This document shows, piece after piece, positions 46,495 through 56,920 of a stretch of DNA of 64,000 nt (positions within the stretch are counted from its first letter, which is position 1; every line of letters starts with the position of its first letter). Below the pieces are notes generated by a model. It saw only the letters and a list, made by a program, of their open reading frames with translations, made no database searches and was not told the origin of the DNA. The stretch spans positions 8,797,363 to 8,861,362 of the forward strand of contig NC_064542.1 in assembly GCF_023856365.1 (NCBI RefSeq), given 5' to 3'. This stretch comes from Brienomyrus brachyistius (taxonomy: Eukaryota > Chordata > Actinopteri > Osteoglossiformes > Mormyridae). Made by a program: the position numbers and the translations under genes.

Positions 46495-46822
46495 ATGTGA
46501 GCCAACCGTTTTTCCCCCCCTAAGTCACTATGGAAACCATACTGCCATGTCCTGCCTTCCTGTCCCTAACGAACCACACCTGTTGCTCATTTGTCTTACC
46601 TCTCATTTCAGCCCTCATGCGATTCACACCAGATGCCTCTTGTTTGCTCCCTCATCAGTGGTGTATAAGAGCGCCTCCCAGTCCTATGCTCCCCAGTCCG
46701 GTCATTGATGTTGCCTAATGTCTGTGCTCCAGTGTTATTTTGTCTGACTCTATTAAATGCATTCAAATTGCCCACCAAACACTGCCTGGAACTGTCTGAA
46801 GCATAGATAAACCACGTGACAA
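46495..46822. mobile_element. possible solo LTR of a Gypsy-type element
   Basis: The segment begins near GATGTGAGCCAACC, contains GTGTATAAGAGCGCC at about 46661 (TATA-like) and a TTAAATGCATTC polyadenylation-like region near 46753, and ends ACCACGTGACA at about 46822. TG...CA termini and GTGACA at the end parallel the solo LTR at 59.2 kb. I could not find a matching 5-base target duplication, so the bounds are tentative. Confidence 0.35.
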
Positions 46823-47344
46823 TCAAGCATTTTGAACTTCCGTTGATGCGACTTACTTTCTGCATGTCTCTGGTCATAACACAAAGGAGAGGAACAAAGG
46901 ACTACGTAGACTGTGGCTGATCATGTATGTATATTCAGACAGAGAATGAAAACACAGTAACAAAATGAACTGCCTATGAAACAGCTAATAAACGAACCAT
47001 GCAAACAACAACAGGAATGGAATAGAAGAACAACAGAAGCCAGCAAATACAACAATTGGAAACAAAATGGAAATTAGCAATATCAATATTTGGAGCCCAG
47101 CTGTTGCTCCTTGCTGCCTTGTCATTCTCCCTCTTAAAAAGAGACATTTTCTTGCTAGTACCCATTCCCACTTGCTGACGTGTTCTTCCAGACATGCCGT
47201 CATCAGGGGCCGTGAGAGAAGACTTGACATTAGAATCATTATCATTACTATTAAAATTAATGGTATTTCTGTTTCTCTTTTACAAATGTTAATTTTCTCC
47301 TCAAACACATTATATATTTATCATTCGTCAGAATGCCACCTCTG
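46823..47344. other. no recognisable gene
   Basis: A-rich sequence on the plus strand. Overlapping frames on both strands (73-107 codons) match no family. Confidence 0.4.
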
Positions 47345-47570
47345 TGGCCGGCCTTCCATTGCTCTTCTGGACAATTGACAGGTGGCTGCACTTCTGCTTA
47401 AGCATCCATGTTGTACACCAACAATCAAATAGCCCAGACCAAGACATACCCTTTAGTTCCCCACATTTGGAGAGCACAAATTACTTCAGCTGGCTCCACT
47501 TTCCTGGTGACTTAGGGAAGAATAAAATGGCAGTTTTGGCAGAAAAAACGAGGCAAATGAAAGACTACAG
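47345..47570 (+). repeat. uncharacterised interspersed repeat, copy 2
   Basis: Blocks GACAATTGACAGGTGGCTGC, CTTCTGCTTAAGCATCCA, TTGTACACCAACAATC, GGAGAGCACAAATTAC and CAGCTGGCTCCACTTTCCT match, in order, the minus strand of 23655-23905. The two copies differ by substitutions and small indels. Confidence 0.6.
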
Positions 47571-47656
47571 CCTAAACCCTGACTAGCCACCAAACCCTGA
47601 AAGAGACGCGTCTCTTATTTCCATCTACTTGCTCCACATTTCTACTATTTATGTTA

Positions 47657-47987
47657 GGGGGCAGCATGGTGATGCAGTGGTTAGCATTGTTGCCTCACAC
47701 CTCTGGGACCCAGGTTCGAGTCTCCACCTGGGTCACATGTGTGTGGAGTTTCCATGTTCTCCCCATGTCGTCGTGGGGTTTTGGTCCACAGTCCAAAAAC
47801 ATGCTGAGGCTAATTGAACTTGCCAGATTGCCCATAGGTGTGTGAGTGAATGGTGTGTGAGTGTGCCCTGCGAGGGGCTGGCCCCCTATCCTGGGTTGTT
47901 CTCTGCCTCATACCCATTGCTTCCGGGATAGGCTCCGGACCCCCCACGACCCAGTAGGAAAAGCGGTTTGGAAAATGTATGGATGGA
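47657..47987 (+). mobile_element. SINE of the (ATGG)n-tailed family with perfect 11-bp target duplication
   Basis: Head GGGGCAGCATGGTGATGCAG, B-box GGTTCGAGTC at about 47713, a deletion shortening the 'tttcctccgggtactcc' block, and a CCGGACCCCCCACGACCCAG to GGATGGA 3' end. TATTTATGTTA at 47646-47656 is repeated exactly at 47988-47998. The exact duplication implies a relatively recent insertion. Confidence 0.95.
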
Positions 47988-47998
47988 TATTTATGTTA

Positions 47999-48424
47999 TG
48001 AGCCTGGTGTGTAATAAAGGTGACTTCTGCCGGATGCTCACTCATGACACCTCTTCTGCCTGCATGCTTTTGTGCATGAGCCTTGCAATAATACATATCA
48101 TTGTGAATACTGCCAAAGAGTATGTTCTTGTAACTGTTCAAAAAGAAAAGTATTAATCTTAGTAGCTGTTTTGTTTGACAAAGTAATTATGAGCAGTATG
48201 GTTAGTACAAGGTCCCATTATTAATGAGCCACATGTTGTTGAATGAAAGTTTATAGTGATTGAATGTTGATTGTTAAAATACTCACTTTACTAGCCAAAA
48301 TAAGAGCAACTTTTGATAAGATCAAGATTATGTTTCTTGATCCCAGGGGGGAATTCTGCTGCATACAGCCAGTATTAGCAACTGTGTGAGGAGTAAACTA
48401 ATGCAGAATGGCTGCTGTCACATC
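47999..48424. other. no recognisable feature
   Basis: Unique sequence; no gene or repeat recognised. Confidence 0.4.
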
Positions 48425-48545
48425 ATCCAGGGTGGGGCTACACAGTGGTGGGGGTTGAAGTGGTTCCCTATTGGTTCTGTAAAGCACTTTGAGTGCCTTG
48501 AAAAATTGCTATATAAATATAATATTCATTCATTCATTCATTCAT
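48425..48545 (+). mobile_element. retroposon 3' end with (ATTC)n tail
   Basis: TGTAAAGCACTTTGAGTGCC followed by TTGAAAAATTGCTATATAAA and (ATTC)n is the well-known 3' terminus shared by several fish LINEs and SINEs. The rest of the element is missing, as in 5'-truncated insertions. Confidence 0.6.
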
Positions 48546-49399
48546 TTATTTTATTTCATTTTTTTGGAGAGCTGGGGAGAGTGTTGTCATTGTTGTTGAC
48601 ATTGTCGTCGTTGACAGAATCTAGTTATAAAGATTTAGAAAACTAGACGAAGTCTCTGTCTTCTTTCCACACAGTGGACCTTACTGTTGTCATTTTCATT
48701 ATCTGAGTGTATTTAAACAATCCATTGGAAGATGGGTGGCTAGTTCATTATTATTTCATTGTCATATACCGAGGAAATAAATGTTAAGCATGGTCACTGC
48801 ACCCTCATGGTTTTGTGTGATTAGCACATTTACTGTGAATCTTTCTTTCCGGGTGTGCATTACTTTGATTGTTTGTATTGTTTTGCATGCACGGTAGACT
48901 TGGTTTATGTAGTAAAGTGGCCACTTGAGATCTATGTACTTTGATTTGAATTGAAACTGATCCTATATTTCTACCCAGTAAATTTGTTTAATGCTTGCTT
49001 TTCTGAAATTGCTATCTCCAAGAGATTTCTATGTAGTGTTACTGCACTTTCTGGCCAGGATAAGTGTACACTAGATCACTGATAAGTGTCCACTAGATCA
49101 CTGACATAAGTTCATGGAATGTTACAATCCAAAAGGCTAATAAAATTGCATGGCAACCTTTGGGTTGAGTTAATCAGATAGACCCTGAGCTGAAATGACC
49201 AAACACACTCTGCCAGATTGTAGCCTGCCTGCAGTCCCTGACCTAAGACCAGACTACTTACATATTGTGTCTGTGGACATGACGTAATCATCCAAAGAGA
49301 ATTCTGTGCAAAATCATGTCCATGGTGACTGCGTTTCGTTAAAAGTAAGAAATAAAGTAGAAGTAATCTAGAAGTAACCAGAGTAACTCTAAATTACGC
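48546..49399. other. no gene; small tandem duplication
   Basis: GATAAGTGT(A/C)CACTAGATCACT occurs twice in tandem at about 49060-49103. Nothing else is recognised. Confidence 0.4.
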
Positions 49400-49403
49400 G
49401 TCC

Positions 49404-51410
49404 ATGTGTCACAGCGAAACAAGGCAGGAGGACGATTCATGTTCAGTTTACAGACTACAGACACAGAGGGAACTTTATCAAGATCTGAACTCAAAAGGGA
49501 CAAGAACCAAAAGGGCCATGAAGGGTCAAACTAGGGCTGGATGATAGACCGATAATTATCGTGATATAATTTTCCTCAATATCGAGATGACAAATGCTCA
49601 GTGAAAGCGTGATGTGATTTAAGGTCCAATTTAATGATATCACTTCCTTCCACTTGTCTGGACCAGCAATGGAGCACAAGTGCAGGCACTTGCTGGGGAT
49701 TTATTGAGCAAATAAGCGGAGGAAATAGGACATACAGACAAAAGACAACGTAGTCAAAACAACAGGGCAAGATCAGGAGATCAAGTAAGTCCAAAGCAGC
49801 CTGTCCAATAAGGGTAATAGACTGAAATCCAAAACGAAAGTCCACTAGAAATTCACACAGTAATAATCCGCAGTAATCGACACTAGGAAGAATGTGAGGA
49901 GGCATTTTGTCAGCGCTGACTAAACCTGGCCTGTCACCAACTGAGAATGGACAAGCTATGCACAGCAAACACACAACAAGGATTATTGGGTTAGCAAAGC
50001 ACTCCACGTACAACTGTTCTGGTAATACATGTAAGTCATGGCAGAGAGAAGCTCTCCTTCAGAGGAAACGTTATTATCGGTGAAGAAGCACAGCTGCCAC
50101 ACCATCTTTTTCAAAAGGAGATTTGGTGGTTCAGCCAGGTAAAAATGTCGGTGGTGTGGCAGAAATAGGGAAATTGAGAGAAGCCTACATATGCAACAGA
50201 GTGCTGTTGTGTATTGAAATCTCTGCAGAAAACTTGTGTCAACTAAAAGAGAAAACACTACAAATTTCTTTTGGCACTCAAAGCATTACCATGCAGTAGA
50301 ACATACAGAATGCAAGCACTCACAGTCATAGACATCAGAAAGCAATGTTGCGGCTTTTAGTCGCATCCTGTATTGGTTCAAAATGAGACACAACATTTCA
50401 TCTATCAGTGGCAGGCAGGTGGAAACTCTACCAACAATGTCAAACCTGCCCCCCCTGTAACGAGCGACGAAACAGTAAAAAAAAAAATTATAAAAAAATC
50501 AAGCAATAAACAGTACTGTTGCAAGTGTTACGCGCTCCGACAGAAAAATTGTATGATTTATTAAAATTAGATTTCAGTTTGCAGTCCATTGCATGTCATC
50601 GTATAAATATTGCATTTAAGGTGAATCCAAAGGGAACTTTACGCATACATGGAGCCTCAAAGTAAACTAATTATGAACTATTGAAAATAATTATGTATAA
50701 ATTATATCACAATAATTTTCAATTCTGACCGATATGAAAAAAATATATCATGGTAAAATATGTTGCCATATCGTGCAGCCGTAGGTCAAACCAAGGCGGA
50801 TTGAAAACAAAAACTAACTAGGATATAACTGACATAATGGAAAACCAATGTCAATTAAAAAAGGAGGAAAAAGTTACAACGACAAGCATGAGGACGCAAA
50901 GGCAAGAAGCACAATCATGGAAGACGCTGGAACAAAGGTAAGCAGCACAACATTAAAACCAGACTAAACACAATGACCGACTGAGGAGCAAGAAAAGGAC
51001 AGGCACCTTCATATACAAATGACGAGGGCTTCAACAAGGGGCGGCTGTGGGCTACTACTAAATGAAGCAAAACACTAAGCACTAGGATTTCCTGGAACAG
51101 ATGAGGGTAATAAACAATCACTACAGATTCAAAGACCAGGAACAAGGGTTACAGAACATTACAACACACTATACCCATGCATATAACTAACAAAGGAACA
51201 AAAGAAGGATCCATACTGAAAACTGAGAAGCATAATAAACGGCCAGCTTCAAACCCATGAGAGTAGGTAGTATAGTTCAGCCATGTAGCCACCAGAGGAC
51301 CTGGGAAACACTAGGGGTGTAACTAGGGAAACACAGAATGGGATGGCCAGCGACACCAGCTGGCCAAACAGGGAACTGACACACTAGGCCAGGAGTGATC
51401 CTGACATAAT
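49404..51410. mobile_element. interspersed repeat split by a hAT-type insertion
   Basis: Left part 49404-49531 (starting TGTCACAGCGAAACAAGG) and right part 50784-51410 (ending GGAGTGATCCTGACA) are A/C-rich, and resemble a common fish repeat full of AACAAGG/GGAACAA words that begins TGTCA and ends TGACA. Without the insertion the element would be about 0.75 kb. No coding frame. Ends are approximate and no target duplication was confirmed. Confidence 0.45.
49532..50783. mobile_element. non-autonomous hAT-type transposon with perfect 8-bp target duplication
   Basis: The left end TAGGGCTGGATGATAGACCG and the reversed right end TACGGCTGCACGATATGGCA are imperfect terminal inverted repeats. GGTCAAAC flanks both sides (49524-49531 and 50784-50791), an exact 8-base duplication as made by hAT transposases. 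Subterminal ATTATCG/ATATCG words are typical of the fish hAT group whose ends read 'GGGCTGCACGATAT'. No transposase coding was found. The interior (49630-49990) resembles the A/C-rich repeat outside, and the 145-codon minus frame there has no recognisable domain. Confidence 0.85.
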
Positions 51411-51412
51411 GT

Positions 51413-52512
51413 GTTCTAATAATACATACTTTAATTCTGATACCAAATTTTTTAAATGCATTTGCTACCTACACACATTCTGTCATTGCACCAGTGGGTG
51501 GTTTTCCTTGTATTTATTTTATTTATTTGAGACAGACGAAAATGTTAAATAATATGCTGTAACACATCACATTTTATGAATGGAGACAGTCTACGTTTAA
51601 TTTTTTTGTGTGTTTGAAATCATGCGACTCAGCTAGTAGTCTGAAGTTGTGTGCGTGTTTATTGATGTTATTCTCTTTTTTTTCTTTGAAGGGGGGTTTC
51701 ATGAAGTTGCGGCTGAATTCCTGTTGAATGTTCCATCACAAAAATATAAATCATAGACCAGAAATTATTTCAAATTAACATAGACATGATTCACCCATCT
51801 GTGTCTCAGTGATTACAGCCATGCGTGTGTTCTGAAATTTGTTGCGTGACTGCCCGGTGAATACTTATCACCTACCCCATGACTCTCATCGCTACCACTA
51901 TGCCATGGTAACAAATGTGGGTGAATAATAATTTTTTTTTACTTAGAAAAGGCTGCCAAGTCCATGCATTATGGTTGACTGTGTAAATACTGTAAATGTC
52001 AGAAATGGTCCAGTGTAGTATAATTTTGAGTAAGCTGAGGAGTGCTGATTTGCTCCCTAGCTTTCAGTGCTATAAAATATGTATTATCTAAAAATGTATT
52101 ATCTAAATACCATAGTTATTTAGCAGTCATTTTACAAGCAGCATTGTGTTCCAAGAAATATAACCACAACATACATGCAGCCTCTAAGTGTGCTTGTAAT
52201 AGTACCGTGAATCTCGGTAGTTTTCCTACTTTTATTTCAGAACATTAACTTATCATTGCTGAGACTTCCTGTGTTTAAAATAACTGAATGTATTTTTTGT
52301 TCCATAATGTAAATTAGCTTAATTTCCCCCACTCTGTACAGAAGGCACAGTACAGATGTCCTCATGCTGCGAGAAGAGTTATAATGAGAAAGATTTAAAA
52401 TAGCCTCCTATGATTAAAAATATTCAATTAATTACATTTTGGATCTTTTGGAGGCTACATTTTATTACAGAATATGAATTTTTGACAATGGTTTTTTTTT
52501 GTGTCACTGCAC

Positions 52513-52513
<1 letters not shown>
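51413..52513. other. no recognisable feature
   Basis: AT-rich unique sequence, with a T9 run near 51932. Confidence 0.4.

Positions 52514-52578
<65 letters not shown>
52514..52578. repeat. (TA)n microsatellite
   Basis: About 32 TA units, interrupted at the right by ACACATACATATATA before the (TG)n tract. Confidence 0.95.
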
Positions 52579-52584
<6 letters not shown>

Positions 52585-52585
52585 C

Positions 52586-52592
<7 letters not shown>

Positions 52593-52634
<42 letters not shown>
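52593..52634. repeat. (TG)n microsatellite
   Basis: About 21 TG units directly adjoining the (TA)n tract. Together they produce Tyr-Ile and Cys-Val reading-frame artefacts on both strands. Confidence 0.95.
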
Positions 52635-52635
<1 letters not shown>

Positions 52636-52800
52636 AAAAACTCTTGTATTTTGCTTGGTTACTTATGGTTATGGTTAGGGCTGGGTAGGGGTTAAGGTTG
52701 TCATAGTTAGCATTAGCATTTTTCCCATAGAAATGAATGAGGGGTCCCCATAAGGATATATTTATCTGAAGTTTGTGTGTGTGTGTGCGCGTGGGCATTG
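52635..52800. mobile_element. GGGGTCCCC-type repeat flanked by (GT)n
   Basis: GGTTATGGTTAGGGCTGGGT, CCCATAGAAATGAATGAGGG and GTCCCCATAAGGATATA correspond to blocks of a common fish repeat that lies between GT microsatellites. The same blocks recur at 55675-55945. Confidence 0.6.
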
Positions 52801-53968
52801 TTGGGAGACATTGTTTCAGCTTTCCTTTAATTCACTGGAGGTCACCATGTATGACTGCAGATTTCTGTAATGACTTCAGATTTTATACCTTGCATTTTGA
52901 TTTACTCTTAAGCATTACGTCGTTCATTTATTAACAAAGGGACACATATTTAGCGCATAATTTAGTAAGGAGGACATGTTGCTGTATTGCTGTTTATAGT
53001 ACATGTCTACTGGCTCAGAGGAAACTGTCTTTCCCGGTTCTTTCATATATATTTTCCCCCCGGAGGAAAGATCCCTGAAAAGTAGTATAACAAATGCCAA
53101 AAGAGAAGGATAAGCAAGGGCAAACCATGCTGGATTTACTTCTTGGAATCCAAAACATCTTAAGTATATGGTTGGTACATACTGATTAGCTGCTGTGTAC
53201 TAGTTTCGTGGCATGATGCTTAAATACTGAAAAAAGAATATCTCAACATGACTGTTTTATAATTCTTATTTTTTCACTGTGTAAGTTAATGCCTGCAGAT
53301 ATATATATATATATATATATATATAAAGAGAGAGAGAGAGAGAGAGAGATTTTTAAGATCTCAAATTAAAAGGAGAAACAGGTGGTCTTGTAAATCAATT
53401 TAACAAAATTAATTATTGCAGTGATAATCAGTAAGAACTTGACATTAACTTGACACGGGTATAATTTTGAACAACATGTCGTCACACCAAGGTAATTGTT
53501 TTACCAGACTGAAGCGTTTTTAAGCACTTTTACCAACAACACGTTCTAGAGGGATATTAAGTGAAGGGGCCACTACATGGCCAAATTAAATATTGCATTT
53601 TTCTAGAAAGCCTAACATGTTATAGAATTTTTTATAGGATATATATAAACACAGACATACACACACAGCCTTCACCATATATATTCTGAGACAGCAGTAC
53701 AGAAGAATAAGGTAAAGCAGGAGACACTGGGAAACGACCAGAAAAGCAAAGGGCAGAGGTAACTTTCCGATGCCCGATGACCATTAACTTATCCAACAGT
53801 TTCTCATGAATCTTTAGAATGACATGAAGTGACCTTCAAACGGAATGGGAAACATTAAGTGCAGGTGTGAAATGCACTGTCAGGGCAGTTTGTATCAGGC
53901 TCCCAGTCCCATAAAGCAAGGAATAAGCCCTTAATTAATCAGAAACAGAGAAGAACCAGGTTGCAGTC

Positions 53969-53970
<2 letters not shown>
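52801..53970. other. no gene; short TA/GA microsatellite within
   Basis: A (TA)n(GA)n compound tract at 53299-53349. Other sequence is unremarkable and AT-rich. Confidence 0.45.
53299..53349. repeat. compound (TA)n(AG)n microsatellite
   Basis: About 13 TA units followed by about 11 AG units. Confidence 0.9.

Positions 53971-54045
<75 letters not shown>
53971..54045. repeat. (TA)n microsatellite
   Basis: About 36 TA units without interruption. Such tracts can extrude as cruciforms and are often misassembled. Confidence 0.95.
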
Positions 54046-54048
<3 letters not shown>

Positions 54049-54548
54049 TCCCTTCCCTGACTTACACTCATATTTCCTAATATACTTAATTGCATGTCTC
54101 CACTGACATGTTTCTCATGCACCAAAAAAAAAACAGAACTGGAACAAAGAAAATGAATGTTCTTACAGTATATACAGTAAGTACATGGAATAGAACATTA
54201 CATCATAGCAAGTCCTTGTGGACAAATTAACAAAGAAGTGTTAAGTGACTATTTTATTTTATATATATAACTTTATATATATAAGTCTGCAAAAAGATCC
54301 ATGGAATATCTTTAGATTGGAGATAGCTGTGTTTACAAGACGGCAGGTGCAACCTCCCTCTCCAGCGGCTCCTGCCACCTATCGCTGTCATTTCAATTTT
54401 GGGGGCGATTTCACTCAAGCCAGTCAGGTGTAGATTTTCATCCGTATAATTTTTTTCTGAAGTGGTAATAAAATCCAGAGATCAAATTGTCCACAAGGTC
54501 ACTAAGCACTTAGTCAATTTTGGTGTGATCAGTCTCAAAAATGGAGAA
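54046..54548. other. no recognisable feature
   Basis: Unique AT-rich DNA between the TA tract and the SINE. Confidence 0.4.
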
Positions 54549-54560
54549 GATCTTAACCCA

Positions 54561-54920
54561 TCCATCCATCCATCCATTTTCCAAACCGCTTATCCTATTG
54601 GGTCGCGGGGGGTCCGGAGCCTATCCCGGAATCAATGGGCACGAGGCAGGGAACAACCCAGGATGGGGGGCCAGCCCATCGCAGGGCACACTCACACACC
54701 ATTCACTCACACATGCACACCTATGGGCAATCTAGAAACTCCAATTAGCCTCAGCATGTTTTTGGACTGTGGGGGGAAACCGGAGTACCCGGAGGAAACC
54801 CCACGACGACACGGGGAGAACATGCAAACTCCGCACACATGTGACCCAGGCGGAGACTCGAACCCGGGTCCCAGAGGTGTGAGGCGACAGTGCTAACCAC
54901 TGCACCACCATGCCGCCCCC
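54561..54920 (-). mobile_element. full-length SINE with perfect 12-bp target duplication
   Basis: Best-preserved copy of the (ATGG)n-tailed family. On the minus strand it reads GGGGGCGGCATGGTGGTGCA, A-box TGGTGCAGTGG, B-box GGGTTCGAGTCTC, TTTGCATGTTCTCCCCGTGT, CCGGTTTCCCCCCACAGTCC, GCGATGGGCTGGCCCCCCAT and GGTTTGGAAAATGGATGGAT. GATCTTAACCCA flanks it exactly at 54549-54560 and 54921-54932. The apparent 144-codon plus-strand frame is translated SINE. The retained CpGs and exact duplication suggest it is the youngest copy here. Confidence 0.97.
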
Positions 54921-54932
54921 GATCTTAACCCA

Positions 54933-55674
54933 CACACATCAAAATTTTGGAAAAGATCCAAAAAATGCGTTTTTGAGTTATCACTTTAAATCAAGTATCT
55001 GAAACTGCCCTATTTAATGTATCTGCAAAGTTTGGAAAATCTGTAAAGTACTTTCAGAGTTACTGTGTTCGAAGGACTGGGTGTCTTCTCCAGCTGCCCT
55101 TTCCTTCCTTTGCAATTTGTCTGAAAATGAAACCTGGCGTTTCATCCATATAATGTTTTTTTTCTAAAACAATAATAAAATCTGTCAAAAACTATTTGAC
55201 ATCACAACCACAAGGTCAAATGTTTGCCTTGTCAACATGCCTAGAAGGCAAACCAATTTGGCTAAAATACTGGTCAATAATAATAAAAATGTATTATTAA
55301 ATGTATTTGTATGGCTTTATAAATAGCTTCAATTAGTAATGTCAACATTTGTTTTTTCCACACTAAATGCAATAGGCGAGAATTTTCTCTAATAATATAT
55401 TTAAATGCAGTGACAGTCACCCTTTCATACAATTTGATACAATTGGTTCCATAATTGTCTCCAAAGTCCATGATGGTGCTGTATAAGTAGCAAGTAACAT
55501 GACCGTTTTTCAGCTGCACAGTGCTTGCCTTATCTTGAGCTTATATAAGGAACGACAGTGCAAATAAACAAACAAACCCCGTGGGATTTATTCCTTAAAA
55601 CTTTTTAGGATGTTAAAAAAAATTGTTCTAGTTTTTCAGTTCAGCATTACTCAGAAAGTAAAGTTTGTATTTGT
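54933..55674. other. no recognisable feature
   Basis: AT-rich unique sequence. Confidence 0.4.
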
Positions 55675-55912
55675 GTGTGTGTGTGTGTGTGTTGGATAAC
55701 GTTTATATTACATTATGGGGACCATTTTCGGGTCCCCACAAAGATCTGTGAATACAATCAAGAAACTAAAAATCCCAAAAGTCTGTATTTTGTTTAGTTA
55801 CTCATGGTTAAGGTTCGGGCCGGGTAGGGCTTAAGGGTGTCCTTAAGGGTTGGGGAGTTTTCCCCATAGAAATGAATGGCGAGTCCCCACAAAGATATAA
55901 TTCCAAACATAT

Positions 55913-55944
<32 letters not shown>

Positions 55945-55945
55945 G
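55675..55945. mobile_element. GGGGACC-type repeat flanked by (GT)n on both sides
   Basis: (GT)n at about 55674-55692 and (TG)n at about 55918-55943 enclose TTATGGGGACCATTTTCGGG, GGTTAAGGTTCGGGCCGGGT and CCCCATAGAAATGAATGGCG. It is the same repeat as at 52.6 kb but more complete, with an inverted GGGGACC/GGTCCCC pair near its left end. Confidence 0.7.
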
Positions 55946-55992
55946 CATTTTTCAGATAAGGACATACAGACTGTGTTTGGTATGCTGTACAC

Positions 55993-56816
55993 CCACTGGC
56001 CACTGAATTAGTAACACAATTGTAATATTGGGTAGCTTTCACTACCCCCCCCCCCCCCCCCCCCCCGTGCTATCAGAACTGCCTGAATTCCTTGTAGCAT
56101 GGACTTCAAGTGCTGGAAACATTCCTTAAAGATCCTGGTCCATGTTGACAGGGCTGCATCTCGTAATAGCTGCAGATGTCAGGTGCACATTCATGCTGCT
56201 AATGTCCCATTCCACCTTGCTGTATTGGATTTAGATCTGGTGACTAGGAAGGCCAATGAAGTACCATGAACTCATTGTCATGTTCACGGAACCTTGTGCT
56301 TCATGAAATGGTGCATTATCCATCTGGAAATAGCCATTAGAGGATAAATAAATTGTGAATATAAAGGGTTGTCCCAGTTTCCTGTTCCGCAGTAACAGGA
56401 GTGGAACCTGTCATGGTCGCCTTCCTGTAGCCCAGCCTCCTCAGGGTTCCACATGATGAGCATTTAGAGATGCTTCTCCGCACACCACTGTCCTGCACAG
56501 CGGTTACTTAAGTTACTCCTCTAACCTCTCATCAGTGTTTTCCACCCACACAATGCTGTTTGTTGCACTATTCTATATAAACTCTAGAGACTGTTGTGCA
56601 TGAAAATTCCTGGAGATCAGCAGATTGTAAAACACTAAAGCTACTTTGATCATGGCCTGCTTATTGGTGCCACACAAAGTCACTTAGAATACATTTCCCC
56701 CATTGTGATGTTTGATCTGACCATTAACTGTGGCTCTTGACCCATGTCTGCATGATTTTATGCACTGAACCGCTGCCATGGCAGGTCTACAGGTGTTCCT
56801 AATAAGTTGCCAGTGA
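55993..56816 (-). mobile_element. Tc1-like transposon relic
   Basis: The left end CACTGGCCACTGAATTAGTA and the reversed right end CACTGGCAACTTATTAGGAA match the fish Tc1-like terminal repeat 'CACTGGCCACTTTATTAGGTACACCT'. Internal blocks read on the minus strand correspond to transposase DNA: GCAACAAACAGCATTGTGTG near 56553, and decayed helix-turn-helix-coding sequence between 56600 and 56680; near the left end, GAATTCAGGCAGTTCTGATA corresponds to the C-terminus. At about 0.82 kb, half of an intact element is missing. A C22 tract (56045-56066) lies near the left end. Confidence 0.75.
56045..56066. repeat. poly-C tract
   Basis: Twenty-two consecutive C residues, G-quadruplex capable on the minus strand. 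Confidence 0.9.
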
Positions 56817-56834
56817 GCAGGTATTTGGCACTAT

Positions 56835-56920
56835 GGGGGCATAGTGGGTAACACTGTTGCTTCAGATGTATAGAGCTGGTGATTTGAATCCCAGTCTCTC
56901 CCCATGTGTGACAAGCTGAT
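56835..56920 (+). mobile_element. degenerate SINE head
   Basis: GGGGGCATAGTGGGTAACAC, CTGTTGCTTCAGA and TGGTGATTTGAATCCCAGTC keep the order of the fish SINE head with A- and B-box remnants (GATTTGAATCCC). Only about 85 bases are recognisable. It begins within 20 bases of the Tc1-like relic's right end. Confidence 0.5.

Noticed and set aside
49576..50013. 145-codon hydrophobic minus-strand frame inside the hAT-type element
   Set aside because: No hAT transposase motif; the underlying DNA resembles the A/C-rich non-coding repeat next to it.
52410..52798. Tyr-Ile and Thr-His repeat proteins
   Set aside because: Translation of (TA)n and (TG)n microsatellites on both strands.
54462..54896. 144-codon frame ending in GGDSNPGPRG
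   Set aside because: It is a SINE read in translation; the same peptide appears wherever the SINE occurs (for example 32401-32634).
54840..54920. tRNA gene suggested by A- and B-box motifs
   Set aside because: The motifs belong to the SINE head; no cloverleaf with paired acceptor stem can be drawn.
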